Assembly: GCA_021234155.1 (NCBI GenBank)
Contig: JAJEKV010000013.1
Span: 14,793,877 to 14,857,876 of the forward strand
From: Isoetes taiwanensis
Lineage: Eukaryota > Streptophyta > Lycopodiopsida > Isoetales > Isoetaceae
DNA: 64,000 nucleotides
Reading direction: 5' to 3'
Part shown: positions 10,481 through 21,612 of the stretch, piece by piece
Layout of the letters: every line of letters begins with the position of its first letter
Position numbering within the stretch: the first letter of the stretch is position 1
Position numbers and translations under genes: made by a program
Notes under the pieces: generated by a model
Database searches by the model: none
What the model was told of the DNA's origin: nothing
What the model saw: the letters and a program-made list of their open reading frames with translations, nothing else

Positions 10481-11109
10481 TTAAGGATTAACACTTATAA
10501 ACTTAGACAATACGATTACAAAAATCATTGAGTATTTGAGTATACGAAAAGACACATCTTTTGAGATGAAGAGATTCGTCTCTTCGGATGGACCGGAGAT
10601 GATCCAAGCGGATGCCAAATGAAAGGCCCTCTTTTCTAACATGTCCCAAGAGCTAGGATAGATTGACAATAGGACTTGTTTTCTATTCAAATTACAATGA
10701 AAAAGGCCCAAAAGCCACTATCAAGTTGGTCGAACATGCTGACACAAGAAGAAGCAGTGCTCAGTTGTCTCATTCCTCTGCATGCAAGGAGGGCAGATAC
10801 AAAGACATTTAGATGAAATCCATGAATGACAGTATTTACCCGCATGCATCTAAGAATGACTTGCCACCGTAAGATATACAACTTTGTCCAGTGCTAGATT
10901 GCTTTTCGAAAAGGTTCAAGGATAACTAACGGCCATTTTACCGATGGAAGAAGCACTTCATGATGAAGCAGGACAACACACATTGAATGCACCACTTGCT
11001 CCTCCTTGACACTGCCTTGAACAATCCAAAGTTGGGGAGCCACATCATAGAAGCTATCGCATGTGCTTTTATGTTTTACATATGTTAGATTTGAGATCTC
11101 CCCAACCAC
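10481..11109 (-). pseudogene. LINE ORF2 C-terminal zinc-binding (zf-RVT) fragment
   Basis: On the minus strand around 10,793-10,733 the sequence encodes CPPCMQRNETTEHCFFLC, the Cys-Cys-His-Cys arrangement of the reverse-transcriptase zinc-binding domain at the end of plant L1 ORF2. Upstream (11,109-10,800) the frame is interrupted but continues as KLYILRWQVILRCMRVNT. It differs from the LINE-A, LINE-1 and LINE-2 zinc domains, so it is a separate, older fragment lying beyond the LINE-A 3' end. Confidence 0.6.
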
Positions 11110-11198
11110 AAGAGTAATGTTAGTCAGTCTCGAACCTATGGCCTTATGGGAAAGGAATTTAATGTCCCCACTCCTAATAAACTATGAAGATTCAAACA

Positions 11199-11757
11199 TT
11201 ATAGGAAGTTGGTATTTGTAGGACCAAATATTTTTGAAAATAGAAAAGTGTTCAAGGAATTGCTTTGCTTATCATCTCCCACTTTCCTTTTGCCTGTCTT
11301 TACGACCCATTCCTCTGGTGATGGAACTGAAGGTGCAGATATGGGCGATTCTACAGATCGACATTTTTGCGGGTTGAAAGCGACACGAGTGGCTCTTGCT
11401 TCACCGGATAAGAGCTTTTCTAGCATCCAAGTTTTGGTCGCAAGAACAATCACATCGACACTGATCTCCATGATAGTCTGTTGATTTAGCTCCGAATTGG
11501 TTCAACCACATGGAATTGACCATAAGATTGATCCGATTCCACTTCAGCTTCTTCTGTCCTATAAGAATATTACCTAGAAAACAAAAGAAAGAAGTTAGTG
11601 TTTATTGAAAAAAATCTGTTATCCAAAAAATATCATATTTGGTTTGCTTGATAACAGCAATAGGCCAGATAATTTCTTGGTCAGAGATGATAGAGTTTCT
11701 CGTTTTCCACATCCTCCAGAGGAGAATATAAATTCTCTCATCCACGGGGGTGTGAGG
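11199..11757 (-). mobile_element. LINE-A 3' end, downstream of the copia insertion
   Basis: 11,590-11,757 aligns by eye with 60,230-60,400 of LINE-2 (shared AATATCATATT, GATAGGCCA and ATAATTTC strings, and the CATCCTCCAGAGGAGAATATA block). The ORF2 end also matches: ELNQQTIMEISVDVIVL here against ELKYQMDMVKIRVAIA in LINE-2. It is the tail of the LINE that resumes at 17,152 beyond the copia element. A minus-strand frame runs on to 11,199 but I cannot assign it. Confidence 0.7.
11753..11757. repeat. Target-site duplication of the copia element, left
   Basis: TGAGG immediately precedes the left LTR and is matched exactly at 17,152-17,156 after the right LTR. Confidence 0.9.
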
Positions 11758-12283
11758 TGTTAGAATCAGAGCTTGGGATTCGAACCCAAGTATGCCAAGA
11801 CTCTGTCTCCTTCAAACCCCTCCCGCACCTATATTTGCATACACGCACCTGTATCTGCACTCAGCCACCTATTTTCTATGACAATCAGTCATATATATAT
11901 TTTCTCATCAACCTGGATATATCCACTTGTCAAATCGTGCATGCCCTTCATATAGAAAGTTTTTCAACTTGCCTAAATAATAGGATGCCTCATTGTCCTT
12001 ATCTTCCGGTTGCCGTTGACTTTGACCCGTTGACAGTCAACCCAAAACCCTAAGTGGCGGGCGGGGGGTGCGTATGTGTTTCTAGCGAGCCCGGTAACAC
12101 CCCGGGTAGGGTGTGCCCGCCACCTTTGACTTTGACTTTGACCCTCGCCCTTTGCTTCTCATAGGTCTCCCCATTCAACTGCTTAACTTTGAATAACATG
12201 ACACCATTTAACAACTCTAAATCACCCCTTTGCTTCTCATAGATTAGAATATCACATGACACATAATTTTGTCATTTCCAACA
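11758..12283 (-). repeat. Copia 3' LTR
   Basis: 526 bp, read on the minus strand from TGTTGGAAATGAC to GATTCTAACA. U3 carries a cluster of W-box cores (TTGAC) on the plus strand at about 12,015-12,040 and 12,122-12,142. A TATA-like run (ATATATATA) lies at 11,890-11,900, about 115 bp from the nearest W-box. The element body adjoins at 12,284. Confidence 0.93.
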
Positions 12284-12297
12284 TTCCCCCTTCATGT
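12284..12297 (-). other. Copia polypurine tract
   Basis: Minus-strand CATGAAGGGGGAA directly abuts the TGTTGG start of the 3' LTR, the expected place for the plus-strand primer of reverse transcription. Confidence 0.85.
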
Positions 12298-12394
12298 GAT
12301 ATTCCCCTGTCATCACATTGTAACAATTTCCTTATTTCCTAGAATGCGGATAAAGTTAGAGCCTTTGTAAGAATATACGCTCTTTGATCAATTT

Positions 12395-13807
12395 GTACTA
12401 ACATAGGTCAAATGCACTTGATTTCTTTTGACCATATCTCTCGACAAAATGAACTTCCATTTCAATGTGTTTTGACCTTTCGTGCAAAAGCTGGATTTTT
12501 GTCATGGCAATACAACTAGTATTATCACAATAAATGATTGTTGGTCCTCTTTGAGCAAATGCAAATTACGCCATAAGCCTTCTTTCCCAAATAAGTTCCT
12601 TAGTCAATTGTGGTCTTTGGGTTGTACTAAACCAAAGACTAGATAAAGCAATCTTTGCTTTGCTTCTTGCACTTTCAAGCAAGCTGGGGCTCCACCTAAT
12701 AAAACAACATACCACTGAAGTTGATTTTCGTTTGTCTAAATCTCCTCCCCAATCAGCATCACAATAAGCACGCAATTGTAAATTTGGTTTCATTAAATAC
12801 TATACTAAAATGCATTGTACCTTTTAAGTATTTGAGGATCCTTTTGCTGCAATCCAGTGTCCTTTACCAGCCCTGTCATTGTACCTACTGAGAATATTAA
12901 CTGCAAATGCAATGTCCGGCCTAGTACAATTGGCTACATAGGACAAACAACCAATCAAACTTTCAGAAGGTATTTTCTCCATTTGTTTGCTTTAAAACAC
13001 ACGTTTTTGGACTCATATCTGCAGAGATTACGTGACCGGGGAACCATAGGAGTATATGCCATATTGCAATCTTCCATATGAAATTTCTTCAACATGTTTT
13101 GAATATGCCCTTGTTGACTCAAAGCTAATATCTTGTGATTTCTGTCCCTGTAAACATCTATGCCCAGAAACCTATTTAACTCTCCAAGATCACTCATTTG
13201 GAATCATTTCCTTAAGATATCTTTGCAATGATTTAGTACTTGAGTTCCCTTTGATATCATAATATTGTCATCAACATATAAAGCAATAATGCACCGGGCA
13301 TCTCCCATTTTGAACCTATAGATATTACCATCATAATTGAGCTTCTCAAAACCTTGTTCTACAAGATATCCATCCATACATTTATACCATTCCCTAGGAG
13401 ATTGTTTAAGACCATAAACTGCTTTCTATTCAACTTCCAAATTTTTTCCTTTTCCTCTTCAAATCCAGTGCAGGTCTTAAATAAATTTCCTCCTCTAACT
13501 TAGCATTCAAGAATCTTTGTACTTACATCCATATGATGGATTTCAAGGTCCACAAGCATTAGCAATAGCTAATAACATTCTCAAACTATTTATCTTTACC
13601 AATGGTGAGAATGTTTCATCAAAATCTTCTCCTTTTTTTACGTGTAAAGCCTTGTGCAACAAGTCCGGCTTTAAATTTCTTTGTATTTTTGTCTACTCCT
13701 GGTTTTATTCTATAGATCCACTTACTTCCAACTATATTCTTATCGGAAGGAATATCCCCTCTTGTATAAGTGTTTGTTCTTTTGAATGCTCTCATTTCTT
13801 CTTCCAT
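12395..13807 (-). pseudogene. Copia reverse transcriptase and RNase H
   Basis: Read right to left: the RVT_2 start with KWIYRIKPGVDKNTKKFKAG and QGFTRK (13,730-13,630), AVYGLKQSPREWYK (about 13,430-13,390), the catalytic YVDD at 13,278-13,261, then SDLGELNRFLGIDVYRD (about 13,195-13,145). RNase H follows with YCDADWGGDLDKRKSTS (about 12,765-12,712) and, in another frame, YCDNTSCIAMTK and HERSKHIEMEVHFVE (about 12,545-12,460). Domains and order match Ty1/copia pol. At least five frame changes interrupt it, so no full product is possible as written. The reverse transcriptase would act in cytoplasmic particles to make cDNA. Confidence 0.9.
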
Positions 13808-14399
13808 AGCACATTTCAGTTCTTTCCATTCATATCTTGAACTGCCTCCATATAATTTTGTGGAATCTTATGCATTTCAAGTATCAAAATGTCAAATATA
13901 GTATTAATTTCTCCTACCACGAGATCTAAGTCTTTTACTTTTTCCAAGTTCAGTTCTACCATGAGACTCTAAATCATGTTTGGCTTCTTACGCCAACATT
14001 TGAGCTTCGTTAAATCGGATTTTCTTTTTTGGTCTATCAATTTTATCCATACGCCTCTTGGTGTTCAATCTCTTGCTCAACACTGATTCCATACGGCTCA
14101 ACAACATTACTTGGAATCATTTCGACTCACTATCGAGTCACTCAAATCTACCTGCTCCAATCCTTGAGTTTTTTCTTCTTCACTTATTGGTGATTTGTTT
14201 CCTCAATACTATCTTTCCTTTCACTTTCACATGGACCTTCATTATTTATCTTAGGAATTTTCCTATAAAATTCGTTTTCATTGAAGACCACATCTCTACT
14301 TACTATAATTTTCTTCTAGCGAGGGTTATATAATCCAGAATGCTTTTGAGTTAGAATCATACCCTACTAGATAAGATATGTATGCTCTATCATCCAACT

Positions 14400-15300
14400 T
14401 TTTTCCTCGGTTCTTGAGGGAACATGTACAAAGCATAAACACCCATATGCTTTTAATCTATCATAAGAAGGTGATTTACGGACCAAAGCATTTCGGAATT
14501 GCACCTTTAATACTTGATGAAGGTAACAAGTTTTGAATGTAGGCGGTGTCTTCTGACTTCATCCCATAAATAATTTGGTAAACCGAATACTTCAACATGG
14601 ATCTCCAAAGCATCAAGCAAGGTTCTATTTTTCCTTTTCGCAACTCCATTTTGTTGTGGTGAGTATCCGCATGTCAATTGCCTCTTGATTCCCTGTTTAC
14701 ACAAAAAGCTTTAAATTCATCGAGAGATATATTCACCTCCCAATCGACCTTATGCACTTTATCTTTCTTCCGGTTTCTAGCTTTCGGTTTCAGCAGTAAA
14801 TAACTTCAAAGCATCACTAGCTTGGTCTTTTGTTTTCAAAATATAACACTTGGTTTTTACGCTGGAAATCATCAATAAAAACTCATGAAATATTTAAGCC
14901 CACTCAAACTAGTAACATTTATAGGACCACATAAATCAGTATGTACCAAATCCAAAATGCCCTTTGCTCTTTTTGTGTGACCTTTTAAATGGCAATCTTG
15001 ATTGCTTTCCAAGTTGGACCTCCACATAAAAACTTTTCATTTTGTACCTTGGCGGATATTAATCCCTTTTCCCCAAGCCTTTTAATTATTGCAAAGCATT
15101 TACATGACATAATCTGTTATGCCATACTTTCACATCTGAATATTCCACAAGATTAATTTCATGAAGATGCTCCATATTCAATCCAAAAAGATTACCAACT
15201 CTTTTGCCAATAAACTTTAATTCACCATTAAGAAACACTTTACAATGGATCTGTTCAAGCAAACACTTTATATCCCAAATCCACCCGTGGCATCGGATAT
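14400..15300 (-). pseudogene. Copia integrase with GAG-pre-integrase region
   Basis: A GAG-pre-integrase zinc region is visible on the minus strand near 15,150-15,080 (VWHNRLCHVNAL). The integrase core ends with RQLTCGYSPQQNGVAKRKNR at about 14,685-14,625, the motif around the catalytic Glu region of copia integrases. The stretch between holds stops in every frame. Integrase would insert the cDNA; this copy cannot make an intact one as read. Confidence 0.85.
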
Positions 15301-15469
15301 GAGATTTCTAACAAGGCTGGGGCACACACAAAACATCTCTCAATTTTACAATTTTGCCATTTAAGTCAAACAACTCTAAAACTCCGGTATCTTCTATTTT
15401 CTTCAAACCCCCATCACCAAGTTGCACATGTCCTTCTTTCTTTTCCCTCCTTAAGCATATGCAAATCAC

Positions 15470-16560
15470 ACATCACACTTTTTTTACGCTCACGAATCTA
15501 TAACAACAAATTGGTTATTGCTTTTCCTTGGAAACTCTGAAACATTGCAAGTTAAATTCTTCCTTACCTCCAAGGTGTCATCCTCAAGTTCACCTTCACT
15601 ACTATCTTGTTTTTCTATCACATTAATACTTGAGCCTCCTTTGAATTTTCCCTTGCCCCTGCCACCTCTATAAGTTCCAGAAAATCTCCCTCGATCTCTT
15701 CCTTTTTTAGGGCTTGGGCAATCAGAAGCAAAATGACCTTTGCCTTCACAATTGAAACATCTAAATTCCTTCTCACTATTGTTTGGACACTCACTCTTTA
15801 GGTGACCAAATTGATTACATGCATAACAAGGTCCTACTTTTCCTCTTGAAAAACCACCTCTTTTAGTCTTACCTGCATACAAGATCTCTGAGGACTGATG
15901 AGCTTCCTCCTGAGTAATAGTAGACTGTTCAAATTAAATGCGTATCATTCGATGGCATGCTCCTTGAAGTGGCTACATTACGGAGTAAAGTTGCCAAGTG
16001 ACTATTATGAGATCTTGCTCTTGCCAAAGCTAGTATTTGATCTTTGTTCATTCAAGATATTTCCAGCTCCCTCAAGATCTGCAATAATGGAATCAAATCT
16101 CTCCAAAAAGTCAGTCAAGTTATCTTTCTCAAACAATTTCATCTTCCTTAACTGTTTTTCTAGCACATCTATTTGTGAAGAACTTTTTTGTTCATAGTGC
16201 TTTATCAAATAATCCCACATTTCCTTAGGTTTCATGCCTCGAAGCTTGGTTTTAAGGCGGTGCCTACCTTACACATGATTATGGCACGGGCCTCCATAAT
16301 CTTAGCTTCATCTTCGCTCCGGAACTCGGAGAAGTTGCCCTTCCGGTAGACACACCTTCACGAAGTTCCCCCGCACCGGATTGAGCATTACTACTACTAG
16401 CGGCCGGGACTTGAATCACCTGAGCTAGTTGCACCCCTCTTGGACTACCATCAAACAAATACCACAATTTTTTCAAACTCAAAGACAGCTCTAATACTCT
16501 CCTTCAGATTTGAAATCCTCCATCTCCTTTAAAAACTTCAATAGAGTTCAATAGATTTGC
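15470..16560 (-). pseudogene. Copia gag with two zinc knuckles and protease start
   Basis: The UBN2-type gag domain lies at 16,235-16,005 (MWDYLIKHYEQKSSSQIDVL, then LTDFLERFDSIIADLEGAG). The 130-codon frame 15,882-15,490 holds two CCHC knuckles, residues 19-32 and 42-55, then an Arg/Gly-rich stretch and NNQFVVIDS, the start of the aspartic protease where DSGA is expected. The base string there is GATTCGTGAGC, consistent with a misread CTGG. N-terminal gag at 16,482-16,279 is in another frame. The 20-kb block boundary cuts gag at 16,382. Confidence 0.9.
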
Positions 16561-16605
16561 CCCGAATCTGTGGTTGTCATTATCCGCAGGCAGGGGATTT
16601 AGTTA

Positions 16606-16617
16606 GCTCGATACCAA
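16606..16617 (-). other. Copia primer-binding site (tRNA-iMet type)
   Basis: Minus-strand TTGGTATCGAGC directly follows the 5' LTR end. Plant copia elements usually have TGGTATCAGAGC here, so the site appears to have CAG replaced by CG. Confidence 0.85.
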
Positions 16618-17151
16618 TGTTAGAATCGGGAGCTTGGGATCGAACCAAGTATGCCAAGACTCTGTCTCCTTCAAACCCCTCCGCACCTATATTTGCATAC
16701 ACGCTTTTTGTATACTTTTCACCACCACCTATTTTCTATGACAATCGGTCATATATATATTTTCTCATCAACTTTGGATATATCCACTTGTCAAATCGTG
16801 CATGCCCTTCATATAGAAAGTTTTTCAACTTGCCTAAATAATAGGATGCCCTCTTTGTCCTTATCTTCCGGTATCGTTGACTTTGACCGTTGACCCGATC
16901 AACCCAAAACCCTAAGTGGCGGGGCGGGGGTGTGCTGTGTGTTTCTAGCGAGCCCAAAGAACACGGGTAGGGTGTGCCCGCCACCTTTGACTTTGACTTT
17001 GACTTTGACCCATCGCCACTTTGCTTCTCATAGGTCTCCCCATTCAAGCGCTTAACTTTGAATAACATGACACCATTTAACAACTCTAATCTCGCCTTTG
17101 CTTCTCATAGATTAGAATATCACATGACACATAATTTTGTCATTTCCAACA
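16618..17151 (-). repeat. Copia 5' LTR
   Basis: 534 bp with the same termini and W-box clusters as the other LTR (TTGAC cores at 16,874-16,893 and 16,986-17,009). Differences from the 3' LTR fall largely at CAG/CTG: AATCAGTCAT at 11,883 against AATCGGTCAT at 16,743, and CAACCTGGATAT at 11,910 against CAACTTTGGATAT at 16,769. Dating the insertion from LTR divergence would therefore be unsafe. Confidence 0.93.
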
Positions 17152-17156
17152 TGAGG
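17152..17156. repeat. Target-site duplication of the copia element, right
   Basis: TGAGG, identical to 11,753-11,757. Confidence 0.9.
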
Positions 17157-18424
17157 GAACATGATGTCAACTAAAAGGATCCTAGATAAGTTGGGAATTT
17201 GGAATTCCTCAGCATCTAACTCCAGAACCCATTTTGCCCATAAGCGGTTTTTTTTAAAGAGGTGGTCCTCATCTTGACTTCACAGCAAACATCTTTCACA
17301 CAGATTAGAAGTAGCCATATTTAATCTGAATCTCTTCGAATTGGAGGCTAGAGCTTTATGCCAAAGCTGCCAGATAAATGCCTTAATCCTTGGAGTAATG
17401 GAAGAGTTCCACATGAACTTCAAATTTACAGAGCACCTCTCTTTGGTAATTTCTCATTTAGTGCGCAGAGTAATGGTAAATCCTCTAGTCAAATACTTGA
17501 AAGCTTTATTAACTTTGTACCCAGGATTGCCGTTGACATGCCATTGGATGTCCTGATCATGCCATGTTCCCTGAATGATGCATTGCTTGACTGCCTGATA
17601 AAGTCTTTCATTGTCTCCATCCAGATTGCTAAAAAAAAACAGAATTATGAAATTCAATAAAACCAACATCATTAAAAAAAATGAGAAATTTGAGTAATAC
17701 CCGTATCTGTCCATTTCCTGCAATTGAATAGAAAACTTCATGGCCAGACACATGTTAGAATTATTGAGAATCAAGGAAGGATTCCAAAAAATCGTCTGAT
17801 CTCTGGAGAGGCCTTCCTTCCAAGTGTACATCTTGTTGACTGCTTTCCAAGCCCTTATCCATTTCTTGATAATTCCAGGAATGTTGGTAGGGACTTTGAA
17901 GTCAAAGAACAGGCTGTCAGGAAGCTACATCTCCAACCAAATGGTCTGCACTTAGATAAATAATGCTTGATCAGGCTAGACACCGGATGGTTAATTTCAT
18001 CATAGCCTGCTCTAAAGATATATTTGGCAGCCAAAACAAGCCCCTGTTTCTCAATATCAAGAACCCCAAGTCCACCAGTTTTTTCTTTTCTTCATGCATT
18101 CTTTCATAGACACAGGAATCCAAGTTCTACTGCTCCCTCCATTACCAATGAATCTGCCCAAGATGCCTTGAAGCTTGGAGGTCACTTCTTCGGGGCCATA
18201 AGAATAGAGGACTGGTACACTTGAGAGGAGGATACAATAGAATTAGCTAAAATAGCCCTCCCATTCTTGGAAAGATAGTTACTGTTAAGGAGATCAGCTT
18301 TTTTGTTAAATTTATCAATTATATCATTCCATAACTCACTAACATTAGTTCTCAGAGCAAAAGGAATATCCAAGATCTTGGATTTGGTAGTGGAAGAGAT
18401 ACTCACAACCTAGAGATTGAGCGG

Positions 18425-18900
18425 TCATTTGCCTGTTACTTGATCTCTTGCAATAAGTTTGGATTTAATCTTACATCCAGAGGAGTTGCCAAAGTCATGA
18501 AGAAGATTTTGAGTATTGGTGATCGAGATCTCCTCCATTTTGATGAATAAGAATGTGTCATCTGCATAGTAGTGAGCATTAAGAAAATCTTGATTGCCTG
18601 AAAGTTTTAGCCTCATGATTCGGTTATCTTGATTAGCTCTCTTCAAAGCACTATTCAGTGCTTCCATAATAATGAGAAAAGAAAGGAAGCTAGAGGACTG
18701 ACCTTGTTTTACACCTCTTTTGATCTCAAAAAGGGGCTGCACTCTCCATTAATCAAGACAGATGATCTAGAATTCTTAAGAATTGCAAGAAAGATACTTA
18801 TCACCTCTTGAGAGAAGCCCATTTTATGGCAGCATTTGAGAAGGAACTTCCAGCTAAATGTGTCGAAAGCCTTAATGATGTCCAATTTGAGAAGGACAAT
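18425..18900 (-). pseudogene. LINE-A reverse transcriptase core
   Basis: Motif A reads LDIIKAFDTFSW near 18,895-18,860. A frame change follows, then a 105-codon frame from 18,742 with motif B (KRGVKQGQ, residues 8-15) and motif C YYADD (residues 58-62, about 18,571-18,557). Motif B lacks the usual CPLSP and reads GQSSSF. The catalytic Asp residues of motifs A and C are all present, though in two frames. It is an L1-clade RVT_1 domain that would copy LINE RNA at the nicked target. Confidence 0.9.
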
Positions 18901-20160
18901 ATTCTGGGTATTGGAGATGGTGCGATCGAGGATAGGCTTCGATCGGAAGCGGTGGTATGAGAGATAATTTTATAAATGACATTGGTAGAGACATAGTTAT
19001 AGTCGAATAGGTGGCGGGCTCATCAATTTTGGGGATCATAGCAATGAAGGCTGGTATTGACTCTGCGAGTCTAAAGTCTTTGAGCATCAAAACTCATTAC
19101 ACATATTAGTAACATCGGATCAATGATTCCCAAGTTTTTTAAAAATTCAGCACGCCGATCATCGGGGCACGGTGTCTTACCATTATCCATACTGGCGCTC
19201 TTCCAAAGTTCCTCATTAGTAAAGGGAGCCTTCATGGTGTCATTTTGAGCATCATAGATAGATCTTTGGATATGAATAAATTTATCCATGTCTTCCTCTG
19301 TTGCATTTGAAGAAGTGCCCATGATTTTCTTGAAGTGATCAGTAGTTGCATCCTTTAGGTGTCTATCCTCAGAAATAATATTTCCATCTACCTTCACACT
19401 GTAAATATGATTTTTCTTTGTTCTACCCTCGGCTTTGATGAAGAAGTATTTGGAATTACTTCTTTCATCATCCTTGAGCTCTCTGATTTTAGCTTTTAGT
19501 CGTCATCCTTTTGCAATCTTGAGTTCTTCTCTATCACTCTGTTGATCCAAGGGAGTAGTCTGAATTTGGGATCTCAGATCTTCCAAGTGTTGCTTCTTCT
19601 AATTATGAATCTGCTTGCTCCAAATATTAAGCCAATTTTTAATGTTCTTGGAAGTTTGCATCCACCAATCCATCTAGCCAAAACTGGTTCTTTGGTTTTG
19701 GAATCCTGTTGTAAGTCTGCTCAAACTCATAAAGAAAGTTATCATGCTCAAGGATAGAAACATTCAATTTAAAGTAGGAGTTTCTCTTGATATTATTAGA
19801 ACTACCCCTGATCTCCAACGACTGAGGGAAGTGATCAGAAATAGTGTAACCATTTAAATTAGAAACTCTACCATATTGATGTCACATATTTTCACTTACA
19901 TAAAATCTGCCATGAAGACAATGAATAGGGTCATCTAATCTATGGTTGAACCAGCTAAAGGTGTTGGGCTGGGTTCTCACTAACTTAAGATCATGGCTAG
20001 AAATCAAATGACCCCATGAGTTTGCTTCTTGATTGAGAAGAGGCCTAAAATTGATGCTTCTCGTATAATCATAGGAGAGTGCTGCCACATTTTGGCAGCA
20101 TAGACGAGCTTTGCACACAATGACATATCTTTGCGATTCAGAAAGGATCGATGAGCGGAA

Positions 20161-20610
20161 GTGCCTTTCTCCAGCATCCTGGGAATTGTGCACAATCCAG
20201 CCCTGATAAATGAGGCTTTGCTCGAAGCTAATCTCCAAGGGCTAGGGTTTGTGATCAACCCCCAAGGCCACGAGGACACAATCCAAGCAATTGAGAATCT
20301 CGTCAGCTTAGCTGTTGAATCTCACTCTAGAATAGGTTTTTGCAGGTTAGATCTAGAATTCTTCAACAAGTACTTTCTCAGCATCCTCTGCTTCGACGAC
20401 AGAGTTGGACCCCTTAGGGTGACAACGCACAACTCCCAACCCTATCTTGCTGTGGGAAACAGATTCGAAAGAAATTTATTTCTTCTTGAAGTCCCGGTCG
20501 AATTTGGGGTTGAACCTATCTACTACTTGGCTTCTTTCTTTGATCTTCAACCAACAGAAGTTTTTTCGGATCTGGGAATTGTGGTTTGGAGGTTTGGGGT
20601 GGCAAATTAA
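20161..20610 (+). CDS. 149-codon ORF of unknown function within the transposon
   Basis: The frame runs from an ATG at 20,161 to a TAA at 20,608-20,610. It is protein-like, with the segment ALLEANLQGLGFVINPQG near residues 18-35 and LFLLEVPVEFGVEPIYYLAS near 105-124. I do not recognise a helix-turn-helix or other domain. It could be the N-terminal part of the transposase, a captured gene fragment, or chance. In the second block (40,800-41,130) the frame is broken. Downstream 20,640-20,930 is pyrimidine-rich. Confidence 0.3.
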   Translation: MPFSSILGIVHNPALINEALLEANLQGLGFVINPQGHEDTIQAIENLVSLAVESHSRIGFCRLDLEFFNKYFLSILCFDDRVGPLRVTTHNSQPYLAVGNRFERNLFLLEVPVEFGVEPIYYLASFFDLQPTEVFSDLGIVVWRFGVAN

Positions 20611-21128
20611 CAGATCTTGCCTTCTTCTTCTCCAACTATTACTGTAGCACCTCTTTTCCTTTTTTTCTTCATTCTTTGCCGCCCTGCAACTTTCTCTTTC
20701 CTTGTGCTCGTTTGATATGACCCCTATGCTCTTGTTAGATTCTGGGTAGGGTGTGCAAGCCCTTCCTAGTATGGTCTCTATCTAAATAGCTATGGGGAAC
20801 AACTCTGTTTCTTTCTTTTTTCTTCCTTGCAATTTTTTATTCCTTTCCTTTTCTCTATTTTTCTTCTTTCAGTTAAAAGGGTACGACTTTCTCTGTCGCC
20901 AGTCTTTATTTCTGTTTTTGCGGCCTTTGGCTCTCTAGATTCGGCTTTTTTTGCTCCTTATCGATAGTTGGAGAATCGTAGTTGAGAGAATGCAGGACAA
21001 TACGAAACTCTTGGGGAGATCAAGGTATAAATATCTTCTTTTGAGGAGGCATAGATGACTCTGAGTTGTTGGTTGAGGGACTTTAGAGCTAATGTGCCTA
21101 GAGGGATTAATGAAAACAACCCTCATCT

Positions 21129-21612
21129 TATCATTTTAGATGGCCATGGAGCCATGTAAATGATGAGGTGGTGCTTTGATTAGTTGGGGATTCACCTAGT
21201 TATTTTTGCCTCCCATACCTCTCATAAAATGCAGCCACTTGATGTGGCAATTTTTAGAACCATTTAAACATGATATTTTTGAAGACAAAAGGCTGCATAC
21301 ATAAATGACAAGGGCGACAAGAGGGAAGGTTTGGAGCCAAACAAGGCCACGATTAGCAGTGCGTGTATGGTGATTTTATGCTCCGGTCTGGTTATGACAC
21401 TAACTTCTTTCTTATCTGCAGGTCTGATTTCTAATGCATTGGCCACGGGTCTAACGCCTGAGAAGATTAAAGATGGCTTTAAAGCCATTGGAATCTGGCC
21501 ACTTAATCCTGTTGTCATAGATGGCTTTATTACTCCTACATGTTCGACGACAACTACCATAGATGCCATAGTTGAAGCTCAACAAGATGGTGAGTCTACT
21601 TTGGCTAGTTAA
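21129..21612 (+). pseudogene. Pogo-like DDE transposase, central and C-terminal part
   Basis: The signature HLIILDGHGA (about 21,129-21,158), with the second catalytic Asp of the DDE_1 family, is followed by GIHLVIFASHTSHKMQPLDV (about 21,194-21,253), the hallmark HTSH..QPLDV block. The frame then passes to 21,331-21,612 with LATGLTPEKIKDGFKAIGIW PLNP, matching the family's GF..GI.PLNP end. An early in-frame stop lies after GHGA and a frameshift near 21,290. Transposase of this family cuts and pastes the element in the nucleus; this copy is broken. Confidence 0.8.

Larger units (their letters stand above)
11758..17151 (-). mobile_element. Ty1/copia retrotransposon, near complete
   Basis: A 5,394-bp element with TG...CA LTRs at both ends, a 5-bp target duplication TGAGG, a primer site, a polypurine tract and copia domain order read on the minus strand: gag with zinc knuckles, protease start, integrase, reverse transcriptase, RNase H. 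It inserted into LINE-A, whose sequence continues on both sides. The coding part is split into many frames. Several breaks fall at CAG/CTG, so some may be sequence errors rather than decay. In the second 20-kb block only the 5' LTR and about 210 bp of leader/gag are present. Confidence 0.95.
17152..20076 (-). mobile_element. LINE-A, ORF2 from endonuclease C-terminus to zinc domain
   Basis: L1-type ORF2 read right to left. It holds the end of the endonuclease (YDYTRSINFRPLLNQE, HCLHGRFYVSENM; 20,075-19,885), linker (19,397-19,075), reverse transcriptase and thumb (18,900-18,180), MYTWKEGLSRDQTIFWNPSL (17,831-17,770), and the zinc-binding start PRIKAFIWQLWHKALA near 17,396-17,349. It is the same family as LINE-1 and LINE-2. 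The 5' continuation lies beyond the pogo insertion at 23,640 and the 3' continuation beyond copia at 11,757. Confidence 0.92.

Noticed and set aside
13517-14333. Plus-strand ORFs inside the copia element
   Set aside because: Shadows of the minus-strand pol, whose motifs (YVDD, KWIYRIK) are unambiguous.
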